Positions 35,785 to 45,086 are shown, counted from the first letter of the stretch. The stretch is DNA of 64,000 nt from Leptodesmis sichuanensis A121 (GCF_021379005.1 NZ_CP075171.1:3162001-3226000), one strand, 5' to 3'. Numbers and translations: made by a program. Notes: generated from the letters alone by a model not told the origin.

Positions 35785-36390
35785 TCAGGCATTGAGAATT
35801 TGATCCATGGTTAATGTTAACTCAGGAAACGTATGAGAGAGAATGCGATCGTCCCCCTTAAAAGCAGTTGCTTGATAAACTCCTGATTCATTCAACACAT
35901 AAACGAATACAGTAGGTGTCTTGGGATTGCCTAGATACGTTCTACTACCAATGGCAAGATAATCTACAATCCAGTATTCCGTAATACCCATACATTGATA
36001 TTCATCAAGTTTGTCAATATAATCGTCTTCCCAATTGGTTGAAACGACTTCTACTGCTAATTGAATTGGTTCTCGTAGGGCAGAATAGGCTAATCGATTA
36101 GAGCGCCACACGTTTAGATCAACAACGCTGACATCTGGATTGCGTCCCTGCTCCTTACCCTCTTGAGTTTGAGTGGCTAAAACAATGCGATCGGACACTT
36201 TGTAGTTTAACTGGCGGAGTTTTACCTCTTCTTTCATGCCATCTGCAATAAAATCGGCAATATCTTCGTGTTGTCTCGTCGCTAAAATTCTCACGATTTC
36301 TCCATTCACCAGTTCATACCGTCCGTCTTCGGGATATTGCTCAAGAAATTGATTAAACGTGAGTTTCTGCTTGGCAACCGTCGTCATCAC
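35785..36390 (-). CDS. Uma2 family (DUF820) endonuclease-like protein
   Basis: A 201-residue Uma2-family protein, very abundant in cyanobacteria and structurally of the PD-(D/E)XK nuclease superfamily. The motifs are intact: RYELVNGEIV, GRNPDVSVVDLNVW (PD), LAVEVVSTNWEDDYIDKLDE (ExV...K-like) and YQCMGITEYWIVDYLA. Biological role is unsettled; many copies behave as accessory or mobile genes. A broken relative follows in the next 500 bp upstream. It starts with two consecutive ATGs (36390, 36387). Confidence 0.85.
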   Translation of the reverse strand: MMTTVAKQKLTFNQFLEQYPEDGRYELVNGEIVRILATRQHEDIADFIADGMKEEVKLRQLNYKVSDRIVLATQTQEGKEQGRNPDVSVVDLNVWRSNRLAYSALREPIQLAVEVVSTNWEDDYIDKLDEYQCMGITEYWIVDYLAIGSRTYLGNPKTPTVFVYVLNESGVYQATAFKGDDRILSHTFPELTLTMDQILNA

Positions 36391-36535
36391 GCCCCGTCCT
36401 CCTGGTTTCCATCTCCGAGCCTGTAAAGTCTAATTCTAGCCAGATTACTCTGACCTCGAAAAGTCAGATTTCAAGGGTGACTTAAGCTACGCCTTTGCTG
36501 CCGCATCAGCCATCTTTCCTCCTCTTCCCTCACCA

Positions 36536-36895
36536 CTAACTGACCGCAAAATTCAATGTCAAAATGCTCATCACCTCACCTGGATTTGGCCCTGGCAATA
36601 AAGGACTCCAGGCTGCAACCTCAGCAAGCTCCAACTTGTGCAACTGTTGAATCATGCTGATTACGCCTTGTCGGGAACCGATCGCCAATAACCGTACTGA
36701 TTCCCGCTCCGGTTCTGGTAAAACTTGTGAAACCTGAATGCGTTGACTGCCCTGATCGGCCATTGCATAGGCCAGAATTTGGGCATTTTGCACATCCACT
36801 ACCCAATATTTATCTACGCCTCACGTGCGAATATACTCATCCCAGGAAGCTGCAACCCAGCTATCGGTGAGCGATCGCGTTCGTAAGTCACTCAT
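36536..36895 (-). pseudogene. Uma2-like pseudogene with internal deletion and in-frame TGA
   Basis: Reading from ATG 36895, the frame gives MSDLRTRSLTDSWVAASWDE, then YIRT, then a TGA, and in the same frame continues VDKYWVVDVQNAQILAYAMA. The first part matches the start and the second part the C-terminal end of one Uma2 subfamily, so the central nuclease region (including the PD-D/E-K residues) is deleted and the join carries a stop. The tail after VLPEPE no longer resembles the family. An 87-codon frame from 36799 remains open but is not a functional gene. Confidence 0.7.
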
Positions 36896-36990
36896 AGCCC
36901 AGCCCTCCGGCCCATCCAGAGAAGAAATATCAAAAGGCTCTGTTTCCTCATACAAGTAGCAGAGCCTTTCAAGCGACCTTTCAAGGATAC

Positions 36991-39351
36991 TTATTTATTC
37001 TCATCGGCGATCGGCACTACTTCCAACAGCACATCCTTGAGGGTGGCCAGCAGATCATCACCCAGGCTGATCAGTGTGTCGCCACCACTGATCTTGTAGG
37101 TGAGTTGCGGGGCGGGGGTGGTGCCGGAAGCTGTTAAACCCACTCCTCGACGAATGGCATCATCGGACGTGAAGCCGTAGATGGTAACGGAGCCTGTTCC
37201 GGCATTTAAGGTAAAGCGATTTTCACCGCTACCTACGTACACCACATCATTGCCGAGGCCAGCATCGATCAGATTCTTGCCGGAACCTGCGATGATGCGA
37301 TCGTCCCCTGCCCCTGACAGAATTACGTTATCGCCATCTCCAGCAAAAATCAGGTCTTTTCCAGACCCAGTGCTGATGTAATCCGCGCCTGCACCTGTGT
37401 AAATGGTGTTGTCGCCTGCTCCCGCAAAAATGGTGTTGTCGCCTGCTCCAGCCGCAATCACATCATTGCCAAAACTGGCGTAGATTAAATCATCCCCCGC
37501 ACCGGAGTAGACCGTGTTATTCCCCCGATTAGCAAAGATATAGTTGGTACAATCACTATTGGCAATGATGGTGTCATCGGTGACGTCAGCATAAATGATG
37601 TTGTCACCTTCTTTGCCGACGATCGTGCCACTGGCAAGAGACCGAGTTGCCGATCCGGTGATGGCTTCCAGCATGGTTTTGTAGATGTGAGTTTGATCGA
37701 CGTGTCCGGGGAATCCGGTAATGTCAAACCCATAGCTTTGATAACCCTGGCCGACGTAGCTGCTCAAAATCTCAGAGCCGGCCCCCTGATAGTAGACAGG
37801 CACCGGACGATTGCTGTGACTGCCCCAACCATATTTAACCGTCGGATCCGATCCCCAGAACTGTCCAGCCAGGTTGGGAGTCAGGGCGCTGGTCATCGCC
37901 TCCGCCCCTACAGTCTGCAGCAATGAAGGATAGTTCGGGTTGAGAGTGAGATAGTGATCGTGGTCTGCCGTCACAATCAGCAGGTTTTCTTCCCAACCCC
38001 CATTGTTATTAATCCAGTCAATGACCGCGCCAACAGTCTTGTCAAAGTCCAGCACGGTGCCGATCAGATTGTCCAGGTTGTTGTCGTGCGCCGACCAGTC
38101 AATGTCTCCGCCTTCAATCATTAGCCAGAAGCCATCCTGATCCTTACCCAGGGTGGACAGCGCAGCTAATGATAGATCTTTTAAGGTGGGATTTTCATTC
38201 ACCTCTCTGGCGATGAAGCTGGCGTCGGTTTCTCCGGGAAGCAGAGGCCGCTGGGTATCGGGCTTCAATCCCTGGGTGCTGAACAAGCTGAACATATCCA
38301 GCCCGGTAGTGCTGTAATCGCCATTGGCCGAGCTGACTGGTAAATTGCCGTTTTGGCCTCTGGCTCCATACAGCCCGACGAGACGATCGCCCGCATTCGG
38401 ATCCAGATTAGCAGCGGTTTCTGCTAAGATGCGAGCCGCATCGGGGCCACGTTCCAGGAAGGTGTAGCCATAGCGGTTATCGGTTGGGTTACTGCTCAAA
38501 TACTCATAGGTATCTTTGGTAACGAACTCAAAGATCGCAGGCGGTTCAACGCCAGCAGGTAAGGGAGTTTGTGTATTGGAAAGCGGATGTCCCCCTCCCA
38601 GCAATACCGTCGGTTGATAAATCCGCAGTTCCTGCTGCAGGATGCTGTCCAGGTTGGGAAATTCGCTGTCGTATTTGGCGCGGCGATTCACAGCAGCAGC
38701 AGCGGCTCCTGGAGTGGCGTGATCAATGGGAACCGAACTGACCAATCCCGTTGATTTACCATTCAGTGCCGCTGTTACCAGAATGGTTTCCAGGGGTTGT
38801 TCGTAGATGTCTACCCCGATCGCATTGTTGTAGCTCTTCACCCCGGTATACAGCGTAGTTGCGGTATTCGCAGAGTCAGGATAGCTGAATTTGATATATT
38901 CTTTGTCAAATCCAGGTGGAATCGGCCCGCCATAGTAAGCCGCTTCCCAGGGCACCACTCCGCCTCGCAGCGGATCATATCCGACTAAGTTGCCCACGGC
39001 TCCACTAGCGACGGTTGCGCCACCTGTTGCGGTATTACCGGGATTAAAGGTTGGGTTAAATTGAAAGTCTGCTCTCAATGGACTGGCTGCTGTGACTGGC
39101 TCAGATCCGGTTAATGCCGAGTTGCCGCTGCTAAAGGCACCGTTACTGCCTGCTACCGTCGTTCCATAGGTAGTAACCAGACTGCTGCTGGACAGCTTTT
39201 GGAAGTTAAGGGTATCGCCAAAGCCGGAGGTATAAAAATCACTTAAGGTGTTGCCAGTACTGCCTGCCTGAATTTGTTGGTAGATCGCTGTTGCACGGGC
39301 CATTTCCCAGCCCATCCCATCGCCAATCATGAGAATGACGTTTTTAGCCAT
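36991..39351 (-). CDS. Secreted alkaline phosphatase with RTX-like C-terminal repeats
   Basis: A 786-residue PhoA-superfamily phosphatase releasing phosphate from monoesters. Metal and nucleophile motifs are visible: NVILMIGDGMGWEMARATA, SANTATTLYTGVKSYN (catalytic Ser/Thr region), VPIDHATPGAAAAAVN, WLMIEGGDIDWSAHDN, VTADHDHY and FPGHVDQTHIYK. From about residue 590 there are tandem nonapeptide-like repeats (GAGDDLIYASFGNDVIAAGA) of the RTX type, expected to bind Ca2+ and to direct type I secretion; no N-terminal signal is present. The ATG at 39351 (MAKNVILM) is chosen since homology starts there, with GGGAG upstream. A tandem Pho box-like site lies about 70-100 bp upstream. Confidence 0.87.
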   Translation of the reverse strand: MAKNVILMIGDGMGWEMARATAIYQQIQAGSTGNTLSDFYTSGFGDTLNFQKLSSSSLVTTYGTTVAGSNGAFSSGNSALTGSEPVTAASPLRADFQFNPTFNPGNTATGGATVASGAVGNLVGYDPLRGGVVPWEAAYYGGPIPPGFDKEYIKFSYPDSANTATTLYTGVKSYNNAIGVDIYEQPLETILVTAALNGKSTGLVSSVPIDHATPGAAAAAVNRRAKYDSEFPNLDSILQQELRIYQPTVLLGGGHPLSNTQTPLPAGVEPPAIFEFVTKDTYEYLSSNPTDNRYGYTFLERGPDAARILAETAANLDPNAGDRLVGLYGARGQNGNLPVSSANGDYSTTGLDMFSLFSTQGLKPDTQRPLLPGETDASFIAREVNENPTLKDLSLAALSTLGKDQDGFWLMIEGGDIDWSAHDNNLDNLIGTVLDFDKTVGAVIDWINNNGGWEENLLIVTADHDHYLTLNPNYPSLLQTVGAEAMTSALTPNLAGQFWGSDPTVKYGWGSHSNRPVPVYYQGAGSEILSSYVGQGYQSYGFDITGFPGHVDQTHIYKTMLEAITGSATRSLASGTIVGKEGDNIIYADVTDDTIIANSDCTNYIFANRGNNTVYSGAGDDLIYASFGNDVIAAGAGDNTIFAGAGDNTIYTGAGADYISTGSGKDLIFAGDGDNVILSGAGDDRIIAGSGKNLIDAGLGNDVVYVGSGENRFTLNAGTGSVTIYGFTSDDAIRRGVGLTASGTTPAPQLTYKISGGDTLISLGDDLLATLKDVLLEVVPIADENK

Positions 39352-39418
39352 GATGCACTTGTTCTCCCGGTGAATATAGCATTTTGCCACGAGGACTGCC
39401 CTAGAGATTAAGGGACAA

Positions 39419-39448
39419 ACGTTAAAGCGCTTCTAAGGCCGATTTAAG
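39419..39448 (-). promoter_or_regulatory. Candidate Pho box (PhoB/SphR site)
   Basis: On the minus strand three 8 bp units lie in tandem, each separated by exactly 3 bp: CTTAAATC, GGC, CTTAGAAG, CGC, TTTAACGT. The spacing and the YTTAAYYW-like units agree with the cyanobacterial Pho box described for SphR/PhoB, though the middle unit is weak. It is 68-97 bp ahead of the alkaline phosphatase start, so induction by phosphate limitation is plausible. Confidence 0.45.
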
Positions 39449-39596
39449 GGAAGTGCGATTCTGGTGAGAAATAATAAGGTCTTCAGGATTGAGCGCAGGT
39501 GGGATGATGAGATGATCCGGTAATGAGATGATGTGATGCCAGGATGATGCAATGATGCGATCGTGCCCTCCCAATATCCGCATCCCACTGACCCCT

Positions 39597-40055
39597 ATGA
39601 AAGCTCCTATCCCTCTGCCATCAGGCTGCATCTTACGTCCGGCTACTCAAGCTGATATCTGGCCGATTCGTTGGTTGGTGCTGAGTGTACCTTTAGATCC
39701 GACGCAATTACGCTGGCAACAGTTTTGGGTGATTGAGTTTGAGAAGAAAATGATTGCCTGCGGTCAACTGCGATCGTTTGAGGAGGCCCAGGAGTTAGGC
39801 AGTCTGGTGGTGGCAAAGGGATGGCGCGATCGGGGGGTAGGCTCGATTCTGGCCAGACATTTGATTCAAGAAGCGACTCAGCCCCTGTATCTGGAATGTC
39901 TGGGACAGCGATTGGCCGCGTATTATCGACGGTTTGGCTTTGAACCGGTAGATTGGGAAAAACTGCCGCGATCGCTGCAACGCAAATTTGGCACCTCGAA
40001 AACAGTGGCAACCCTGTTACGACTGCCACTGGTGATCATGCATCGTCCCGACTGA
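39597..40055 (+). CDS. GNAT N-acetyltransferase
   Basis: A 152-residue GNAT-fold protein. ILRPATQADIWPIRWLVL is the usual first strand-helix; motif A, LGSLVVAKGWRDRGVGSILA, has the acetyl-CoA loop RDRGVG; LAAYYRRFGFEPVDWEKLPR carries the motif B tyrosines. The C-terminal KFGTSKTVATLLR is typical of cyanobacterial relatives. Start: ATG 39597 (MKAPIPLPSG) is preferred; an in-frame ATG at 39552 adds 15 residues encoded by GATGATG-repeat DNA. It diverges from the phosphatase, with the Pho box in between. Substrate unknown. Confidence 0.82.
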   Translation: MKAPIPLPSGCILRPATQADIWPIRWLVLSVPLDPTQLRWQQFWVIEFEKKMIACGQLRSFEEAQELGSLVVAKGWRDRGVGSILARHLIQEATQPLYLECLGQRLAAYYRRFGFEPVDWEKLPRSLQRKFGTSKTVATLLRLPLVIMHRPD

Positions 40056-40131
40056 TGCTGCTGCAAGAGTCAGATAACGACCAGCTTTTCCCGGTCACTA
40101 TTCCAGAGTTTGCTGATCTCGTTGTGATGCC

Positions 40132-41553
40132 CTATGTACTCTCATGATTGGGTAATCGGCTCATCTCTTCCAGGTTCAGTACTTCTGCCAGGGCTTCGGG
40201 AGTCATCAGTTGTTTTTCTAACACAATGTCTCGCAGGGACTTTCCGGTTTCCAGAGATTCCTTTGCCACAGCCGCCGCATTCAGGTAGCCAATATGAGGA
40301 TTGAGGGCTGTGACCAGAGCCAGACTGCCTTCCGCAAAGGCTAAACAACGGGTTTGGTTGGCGGTAATTCCCTTAATGCAGCGATCGGTCAGAGCCGCCA
40401 GCGTGTTCCCCAAAATTTCGATGCTGTGGATCAGGTCGTAGGCAATCAGCGGCATCATCACATTCAGTTCCAGTTGTCCCGCCTGGGCGGCCAGGGCGAT
40501 CGCCGCATCATAGCCCATCACCTGAAAACACACCATTGAAGTCATTTCTGCCATGACCGGATTGTATTTCCCTGGCATGATGGAGGATCCGGGTTGCACG
40601 GGCGGCAGTTGAATTTCCTTAAAACCGGTTTTGGGGCCAGAATCCAGCAGTCGCAAATCATGAGAAATCTTGACGCAATCCTGAGCCAGGTTCCGCAGAG
40701 CACCGGAGACGTTAACGAAGGGAGCCATACTTTGCATGGCGGCCATCAGGTGCGGGGCAGGTCGCAAGGGTTGATCAATGAGTTCACTGAGGATTTCAGC
40801 CACCCGAAAGCGGTACTGGGGATGGGTATTCAGCCCGGTTCCAGCCGCACTCCCTCCCAATCCCAAGAGGGTGAGGTCGGCGGCGGCGGTTTCAATCCGA
40901 ATCATGTGTTCACTCAGGATCTGTGCCCAGGCACGGAAGGTTTCTCCCAGGCGCACGGGAACCGCATCCTGTAAGTGAGTGCGACCAGAGCGGATAACGT
41001 TGTGAAATTCCTGGCCTTTATTTTCCAGAGCCGCGATCGCATTGGACAATGCCGGATACAGCGATCGCTCCAGGGCCAGCAGTCCACCAATTCGGATCGC
41101 TGTGGGGATCACGTCATTGGTGGATTGCCCGTAATTGACGTGATCATTGGGATTCACTCGCTGATAATTGCCCTTCTTATCTCCCAATAATTCCAGGGCA
41201 CGATTCGCCAGCACTTCGTTGACATTCATGTGGTGGGAGGTTCCGGCTCCCGCCTGATACACATCCACCACAAACTGATCTCGCCACTGACCATTGAGTA
41301 CTTCATCCGCTGCCCGCACGATCGCCTGACTAATGTCTTCTGGAATGCAGCCCAGTTCTCCATTGGCGATCGCCGTTGCTTTCTTGATCAGAACACAGGC
41401 ATCCACATAGGTCGGAAGTGGTTTCAGACCGCTGATGGGAAAGTTTTCGACAGCGCGTAGGGTCTGGATGCCGTAATACACGGTGTCAGGAATTTGCCCC
41501 TCTCCCATCGAGTCTTTTTCAATGCGATAGGAAATACCTGTTGGTTCTGTCAT
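40132..41553 (-). CDS. aspA: Aspartate ammonia-lyase
   Basis: AspA interconverts aspartate with fumarate and ammonia. The 473-residue protein belongs to the fumarase/aspartase superfamily: DTVYYGIQTLRAVENFPISG near the start is characteristic of aspartases, followed by QAGAGTSHHMNVNEVLANRA, NPNDHVNYGQSTNDV and the flexible catalytic loop PGSSIMPGKYNPVMAE with its base serine. Class II fumarase is the alternative, but the YYGIQTLRA and NVNEV forms favour AspA. It is a single gene converging on the GNAT gene, which ends 77 bp away. Confidence 0.88.
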   Translation of the reverse strand: MTEPTGISYRIEKDSMGEGQIPDTVYYGIQTLRAVENFPISGLKPLPTYVDACVLIKKATAIANGELGCIPEDISQAIVRAADEVLNGQWRDQFVVDVYQAGAGTSHHMNVNEVLANRALELLGDKKGNYQRVNPNDHVNYGQSTNDVIPTAIRIGGLLALERSLYPALSNAIAALENKGQEFHNVIRSGRTHLQDAVPVRLGETFRAWAQILSEHMIRIETAAADLTLLGLGGSAAGTGLNTHPQYRFRVAEILSELIDQPLRPAPHLMAAMQSMAPFVNVSGALRNLAQDCVKISHDLRLLDSGPKTGFKEIQLPPVQPGSSIMPGKYNPVMAEMTSMVCFQVMGYDAAIALAAQAGQLELNVMMPLIAYDLIHSIEILGNTLAALTDRCIKGITANQTRCLAFAEGSLALVTALNPHIGYLNAAAVAKESLETGKSLRDIVLEKQLMTPEALAEVLNLEEMSRLPNHEST

Positions 41554-41644
41554 AGGGCCACTGGCGGAGAAGTCGGAGTTCTAAGTTAATCTATCAAAAC
41601 TAGGGGGCCGTTCTCTTGAGAATTACCAAATTGAGAATTGCCAA

Positions 41645-41718
41645 TTAAACCTTATTCAAGTCCAGAACCGGAGGTTCTCTGATGGAAAAACAATCGTTCT
41701 CTCACTGGGCTTGGTTTA
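41645..41718. repeat. 73-74 bp interspersed repeat, copy B (inverted)
   Basis: The reverse complement reads TAAACCAAGCCCAGTGAGAG at its start and CTGGACTTGAATAAGGTTTA near its end, colinear with copies at 4937-5009 and 48834-48907. It lies in the divergent-to-convergent gap upstream of aspA, so here it is not at a gene 3' end on both sides. Confidence 0.85.
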
Positions 41719-41748
41719 AGATGGCTTGCCATATCGGCACCTAAACGA

Positions 41749-41774
41749 CAGGGGCACGGAACCCCATGCCCCTG
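41749..41774. repeat. Hairpin CAGGGGCA / TGCCCCTG
   Basis: Two 8 bp arms, CAGGGGCA at 41749-41756 and TGCCCCTG at 41767-41774, enclose a 10 nt loop. It resembles the ends of the inverted repeat at 10820-10879 and lies 50 bp after the stop of the 46-residue membrane peptide gene, where it could act as its terminator. Confidence 0.5.
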
Positions 41775-41823
41775 ACCATATCTCATCTAAATCTGACTGC
41801 CAGATAAATCGAGAACTCTCGAA

Positions 41824-41964
41824 CTATCCCAGCGTGTAAGCGGATTGAAGTGCCCATAAGATCAGGATGGCGATGCTGCCCAGGATTAACACCGACGAGA
41901 GGGTGATGGCAATCGGGCTATCGGCTCCTCTGAACTTCATGATGCCGCGATCAAGATCGGACAT
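41824..41964 (-). CDS. Single-pass membrane mini-protein (46 residues)
   Basis: An ATG-initiated 46-codon gene, MSDLDRGIMKFRGADSPIAI followed by one hydrophobic helix (LILGSIAILILWALQSAY) and a stop. AGGAAGG lies 8 nt before the start, an excellent ribosome site, and the reading has normal codon use with no competing frame. The soluble N-terminus followed by a single helix is the plan of tiny subunits of thylakoid complexes (NDH-1, PSI, PSII or cytochrome b6f). I suspect a small NDH-1 or photosystem subunit but do not recognise it firmly. It is followed by a hairpin. Confidence 0.75.
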   Translation of the reverse strand: MSDLDRGIMKFRGADSPIAITLSSVLILGSIAILILWALQSAYTLG

Positions 41965-42207
41965 AATTTAGCCTTCCTAATTACCGGAGATTACGACTCA
42001 ATTTTAGTCAATCTATGCCAACCATCAATCAGTCTTAAGGGTTCTGTTACAGTTTCTCAGGGCCGAGAACCCATCATCGATCTCCTAATTTCTGATCCCC
42101 GATCTCTAATCCCCAACCCCCGCCCCCCACGGAGGCAGAAGCAAAATTTTTGTTGCAAAATGATGCTCATCGGCTATCGTGACTCAGTGTGTCGGTGAGT
42201 TCCCAGG

Positions 42208-44085
42208 ATGGCACAGTCAAATCTTTTACAGTTAGCGCAAGAGGGGGATGCCAACGCGATCGCAGCCCTCATGAATGCCAGTTTGCAGGTCATTGGTGTG
42301 TCTGCCAGGGCCGTTTTGCGGGATGGGGATCTGCACGTCTTGTTGGAATCTGAACGGGCATTGGCTCCCTCTCCAGCGATCGAGTTTATTCGACGGGGAC
42401 TGATGCGGCTGGGGTTGGGATGGGTGTCTTCCACGATCGTCTACAGCCGTATCCTGGGGCAAAGCACGCCCAACTGGATCCAGCGGGTCTCCCTGAAACC
42501 ACCGGAGTTGGAAACGAATCCTTTTGTTCTGGATTCAACCACAGTGATTAATTCAGCGGCTCCGCTGGAACCTGCTGCGGAAACTCTAGAAACGGCCAGT
42601 CTGGAAGCCACCACTGACAAACCGCCTCTGTTTCCTCCCCTCCCCCGCTGGAATCAGGCCAGTCCCCTGACGCTGGCGCTGTGGCTGAGTCTGCCCCTGA
42701 TGTTTGTCATGAGCAGTACGATCATCTGGTTTCGCTACCTGTGGGGAGATACACCACAAGTAATAGTCAAAGCTGACAAAACCGTAGCCCCCCCGCAGGA
42801 GGACGCTCCACCTCCAGCAAATAAAACTGCAACACCTCCAAAGGAAAACACTGCACCCCAAACGGACAAAACTGATTTCATTAGTCTTGCCAAAGATGAG
42901 GGCTATCAAGCCTATCTGATCGGACTGCAGGCTCAGTCTAAAGGAGATTGGCAGAAAGCAGCCAGTCATTGGCGACGGGCGATCGCACACCTGAAAGCGG
43001 TTCCCGATAACAATCCACAAAAGGCGATCGCGCAGCAGAAACTGGCGGAATATCAGGGCCATCTGGAGTTTGTGATGCGGGAAAAACTGGGCAATCCCAG
43101 TATGGAGTTGGTGAAAACGATTACGGGTACTCTTTCCCCAAAGTCCGTCGTCTCCTCGGATAAGGGGCTGTTCTTTGCCCAAAACATGATGTACAACCAT
43201 AGCATCACCGTCTATAACCGCCAGTACGATCTGGTCAAAACTATTTCCGATCAAATTAGTCTGGCTGATTACGGCTACCCCCAATTTCCTGGCGTTCAGA
43301 ATGGTGCTCCCGTAGAGGCGGCTTTTACCAGAGACGGCAGCACTGCGTGGGTATCCAACTATCAGATGTACGGGGCAGGCTTTACCAGTTCCGCCGATGA
43401 TGATTGCAGCCCCGATCAAAATCATGAGCAGAGTTTTCTGTACCGGATTGGCACCGAGAAGTTGGCGATCGACAACGTAGTGCAGGTGGGAGCTGTGCCC
43501 AAATATGTCGCCACCATGCCGGACAATCGCTACGTGCTGGCCAGTAACTGGTGTAGCTGGGATGTCAGTGTCATTGATCCTCAGCAGAATAAGGAAATCC
43601 ACCGCATCCAGCTTGGCCCTTACCCGCGTGGCATTGTTGTGGATAATGCTTCCCAAATGGCCTATGTGGCAGTGATGGGGTCTTACGATATTGCCGCCAT
43701 TAACTTAAAGGATTTTTCAGTCGATTGGCTGCGCGGCATTGGGCATTCTCCCCGTCACCTGAATCTGGATCCCAGTGGTCAATATCTCTATGCCACGCTA
43801 AATGGGGAAGGCCAGGTGGCCAAAATCGATCTGGCGAGTAGAGCCGTAATGGCGAAGGTGGCTACCGGTACATCTCCTCGCAGTATGGCCATTTCCAATG
43901 ACGGACAATTTCTCTATGTCGTAAATTACGACTCTGACTCAGTGAGCAAAGTCCGCACATCAGATATGCAGGTGGTGCAAAGTGTGGCGGTGAATTCGGC
44001 TCCGATCGGCATCACCTATGATGGAGACACTAATCAAGTTTGGGTGGCCTGCTATTCCGGCAGCATCCAGGTGTTTCAGGACTAG
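42208..44085 (+). CDS. Membrane-anchored YVTN beta-propeller protein
   Basis: A 625-residue protein in four parts. Residues 1-90 form a small domain (LAQEGDANAIAALMNASLQV, VLRDGDLHVLLESERA) seen at the N-terminus of several cyanobacterial membrane proteins. A linker leads to one helix (about 152-175, LTLALWLSLPLMFVMSSTII), then a Pro/Lys/Thr-rich spacer with a short TPR-like segment (QSKGDWQKAASHWRRAIAHL). The C-terminal 300 residues are a beta-propeller of YVTN type (GQYLYATLNGEGQVAKIDLA, GQFLYVVNYDSDSVSKV), probably periplasmic. Such propellers bind proteins or ligands. It stands alone; function unknown. Confidence 0.75.
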   Translation: MAQSNLLQLAQEGDANAIAALMNASLQVIGVSARAVLRDGDLHVLLESERALAPSPAIEFIRRGLMRLGLGWVSSTIVYSRILGQSTPNWIQRVSLKPPELETNPFVLDSTTVINSAAPLEPAAETLETASLEATTDKPPLFPPLPRWNQASPLTLALWLSLPLMFVMSSTIIWFRYLWGDTPQVIVKADKTVAPPQEDAPPPANKTATPPKENTAPQTDKTDFISLAKDEGYQAYLIGLQAQSKGDWQKAASHWRRAIAHLKAVPDNNPQKAIAQQKLAEYQGHLEFVMREKLGNPSMELVKTITGTLSPKSVVSSDKGLFFAQNMMYNHSITVYNRQYDLVKTISDQISLADYGYPQFPGVQNGAPVEAAFTRDGSTAWVSNYQMYGAGFTSSADDDCSPDQNHEQSFLYRIGTEKLAIDNVVQVGAVPKYVATMPDNRYVLASNWCSWDVSVIDPQQNKEIHRIQLGPYPRGIVVDNASQMAYVAVMGSYDIAAINLKDFSVDWLRGIGHSPRHLNLDPSGQYLYATLNGEGQVAKIDLASRAVMAKVATGTSPRSMAISNDGQFLYVVNYDSDSVSKVRTSDMQVVQSVAVNSAPIGITYDGDTNQVWVACYSGSIQVFQD

Positions 44086-44123
44086 GAGGACATAGTTAAT
44101 AGTTACAACGCTCATCGAAATGG

Positions 44124-45086
44124 TTACAGATGGTTGAAATTCGACAGAACAGCTTGAGCCACCAGGCAGTCGGATTGAATCTGAGCTTTCAATTCATCTA
44201 AGGCAGCGAATTTTTGCTCTGGTCGAACGAATTGAATAAAGTGGACGGATAGGGTCTTGCCATACAAGTCGGCTGACCAGTCGAACAGATGCACTTCCGC
44301 TACTAAGCCGTGGCCATCAACGGTGGGACGATAGCCCAGATTCATGACACCGGGAATGGCAGAACTGGATTCAGTGAGTACGCCATTGACGCGATCGCAC
44401 AAATTTGCCCAAACCGCATACACGCCCAAGCGAGGCAAAAACTTTTCTGGGGGAAACCTCAGATTGGCTGTCGGAAAACCCAGTTTGCGGCCTACCTGCT
44501 GCCCCTGAACCACTTCTCCGACCAGGCTATAGGGCCGTCCCAGTAAATAATTGGCCTGCTGAATATCCCCCTGCTGCAGGGCAGCCCGAATCGCCGAGCT
44601 ACTGATTCGATGACCATCCAGTAATTTCAGGGGAGCGATCGTCACGTCGATGCCATATTCTGCCGCGATCGTGCACAAATCCTGAGCCGTTCCCGTGCGG
44701 TGTCGGCCAAAGCAAAAATCCTGCCCCACGCTGATTTGTTTAGCTTGTAAGCCTTTGACTAAAATCTCTGCCACAAAATGCTCTGGCGTGAGGCTGGCTA
44801 ATTCCCGATCGAAGGGAAGCATGACCAGTTGATCCACGCCCAGAATTTGCAACTGAGCCACTTTTTCTTCCAGAGGGGTGAGCAGACTGCGAGGCTGGCC
44901 TGTAAAAAACTCTTGAGGATGGGGATGGAATGTAACGACTGTGGTGTAAGGAGGCGGGTTGGGGCGATCGGGCGATTTGAGAATAGGCTGAATCACCCGC
45001 CGATGCCCTTGATGAATGCCATCAAAATTTCCCAGAGCAACGGCAGTAGGAGTCAAACTGTTCGTTAGCGTAGAAGTTACTCGCAC
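44124..45086 (-). CDS. ribF: Bifunctional riboflavin kinase / FAD synthetase
   Basis: RibF makes FMN and then FAD. The N-terminal nucleotidyltransferase has ALGNFDGIHQGHRRVI (HxGH), VVTFHPHPQEFF, VGQDFCFGRHRTGT and HRISSSAIRAAL; the C-terminal kinase has YSLVGEVVQGQQVGRKLGFP followed by TANL and the late VHFIQFVRPEQKF. The 320-residue length is normal. Its start overlaps the 3' end of the MBL hydrolase gene by 10 bp, so they form one transcript with surE probably further upstream. Confidence 0.94.
   Translation of the reverse strand: MRVTSTLTNSLTPTAVALGNFDGIHQGHRRVIQPILKSPDRPNPPPYTTVVTFHPHPQEFFTGQPRSLLTPLEEKVAQLQILGVDQLVMLPFDRELASLTPEHFVAEILVKGLQAKQISVGQDFCFGRHRTGTAQDLCTIAAEYGIDVTIAPLKLLDGHRISSSAIRAALQQGDIQQANYLLGRPYSLVGEVVQGQQVGRKLGFPTANLRFPPEKFLPRLGVYAVWANLCDRVNGVLTESSSAIPGVMNLGYRPTVDGHGLVAEVHLFDWSADLYGKTLSVHFIQFVRPEQKFAALDELKAQIQSDCLVAQAVLSNFNHL

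Noticed and set aside
42586-43656. 356-codon open frame antisense to the YVTN gene
   Set aside because: No family resemblance; explained by low stop density opposite a biased coding strand.
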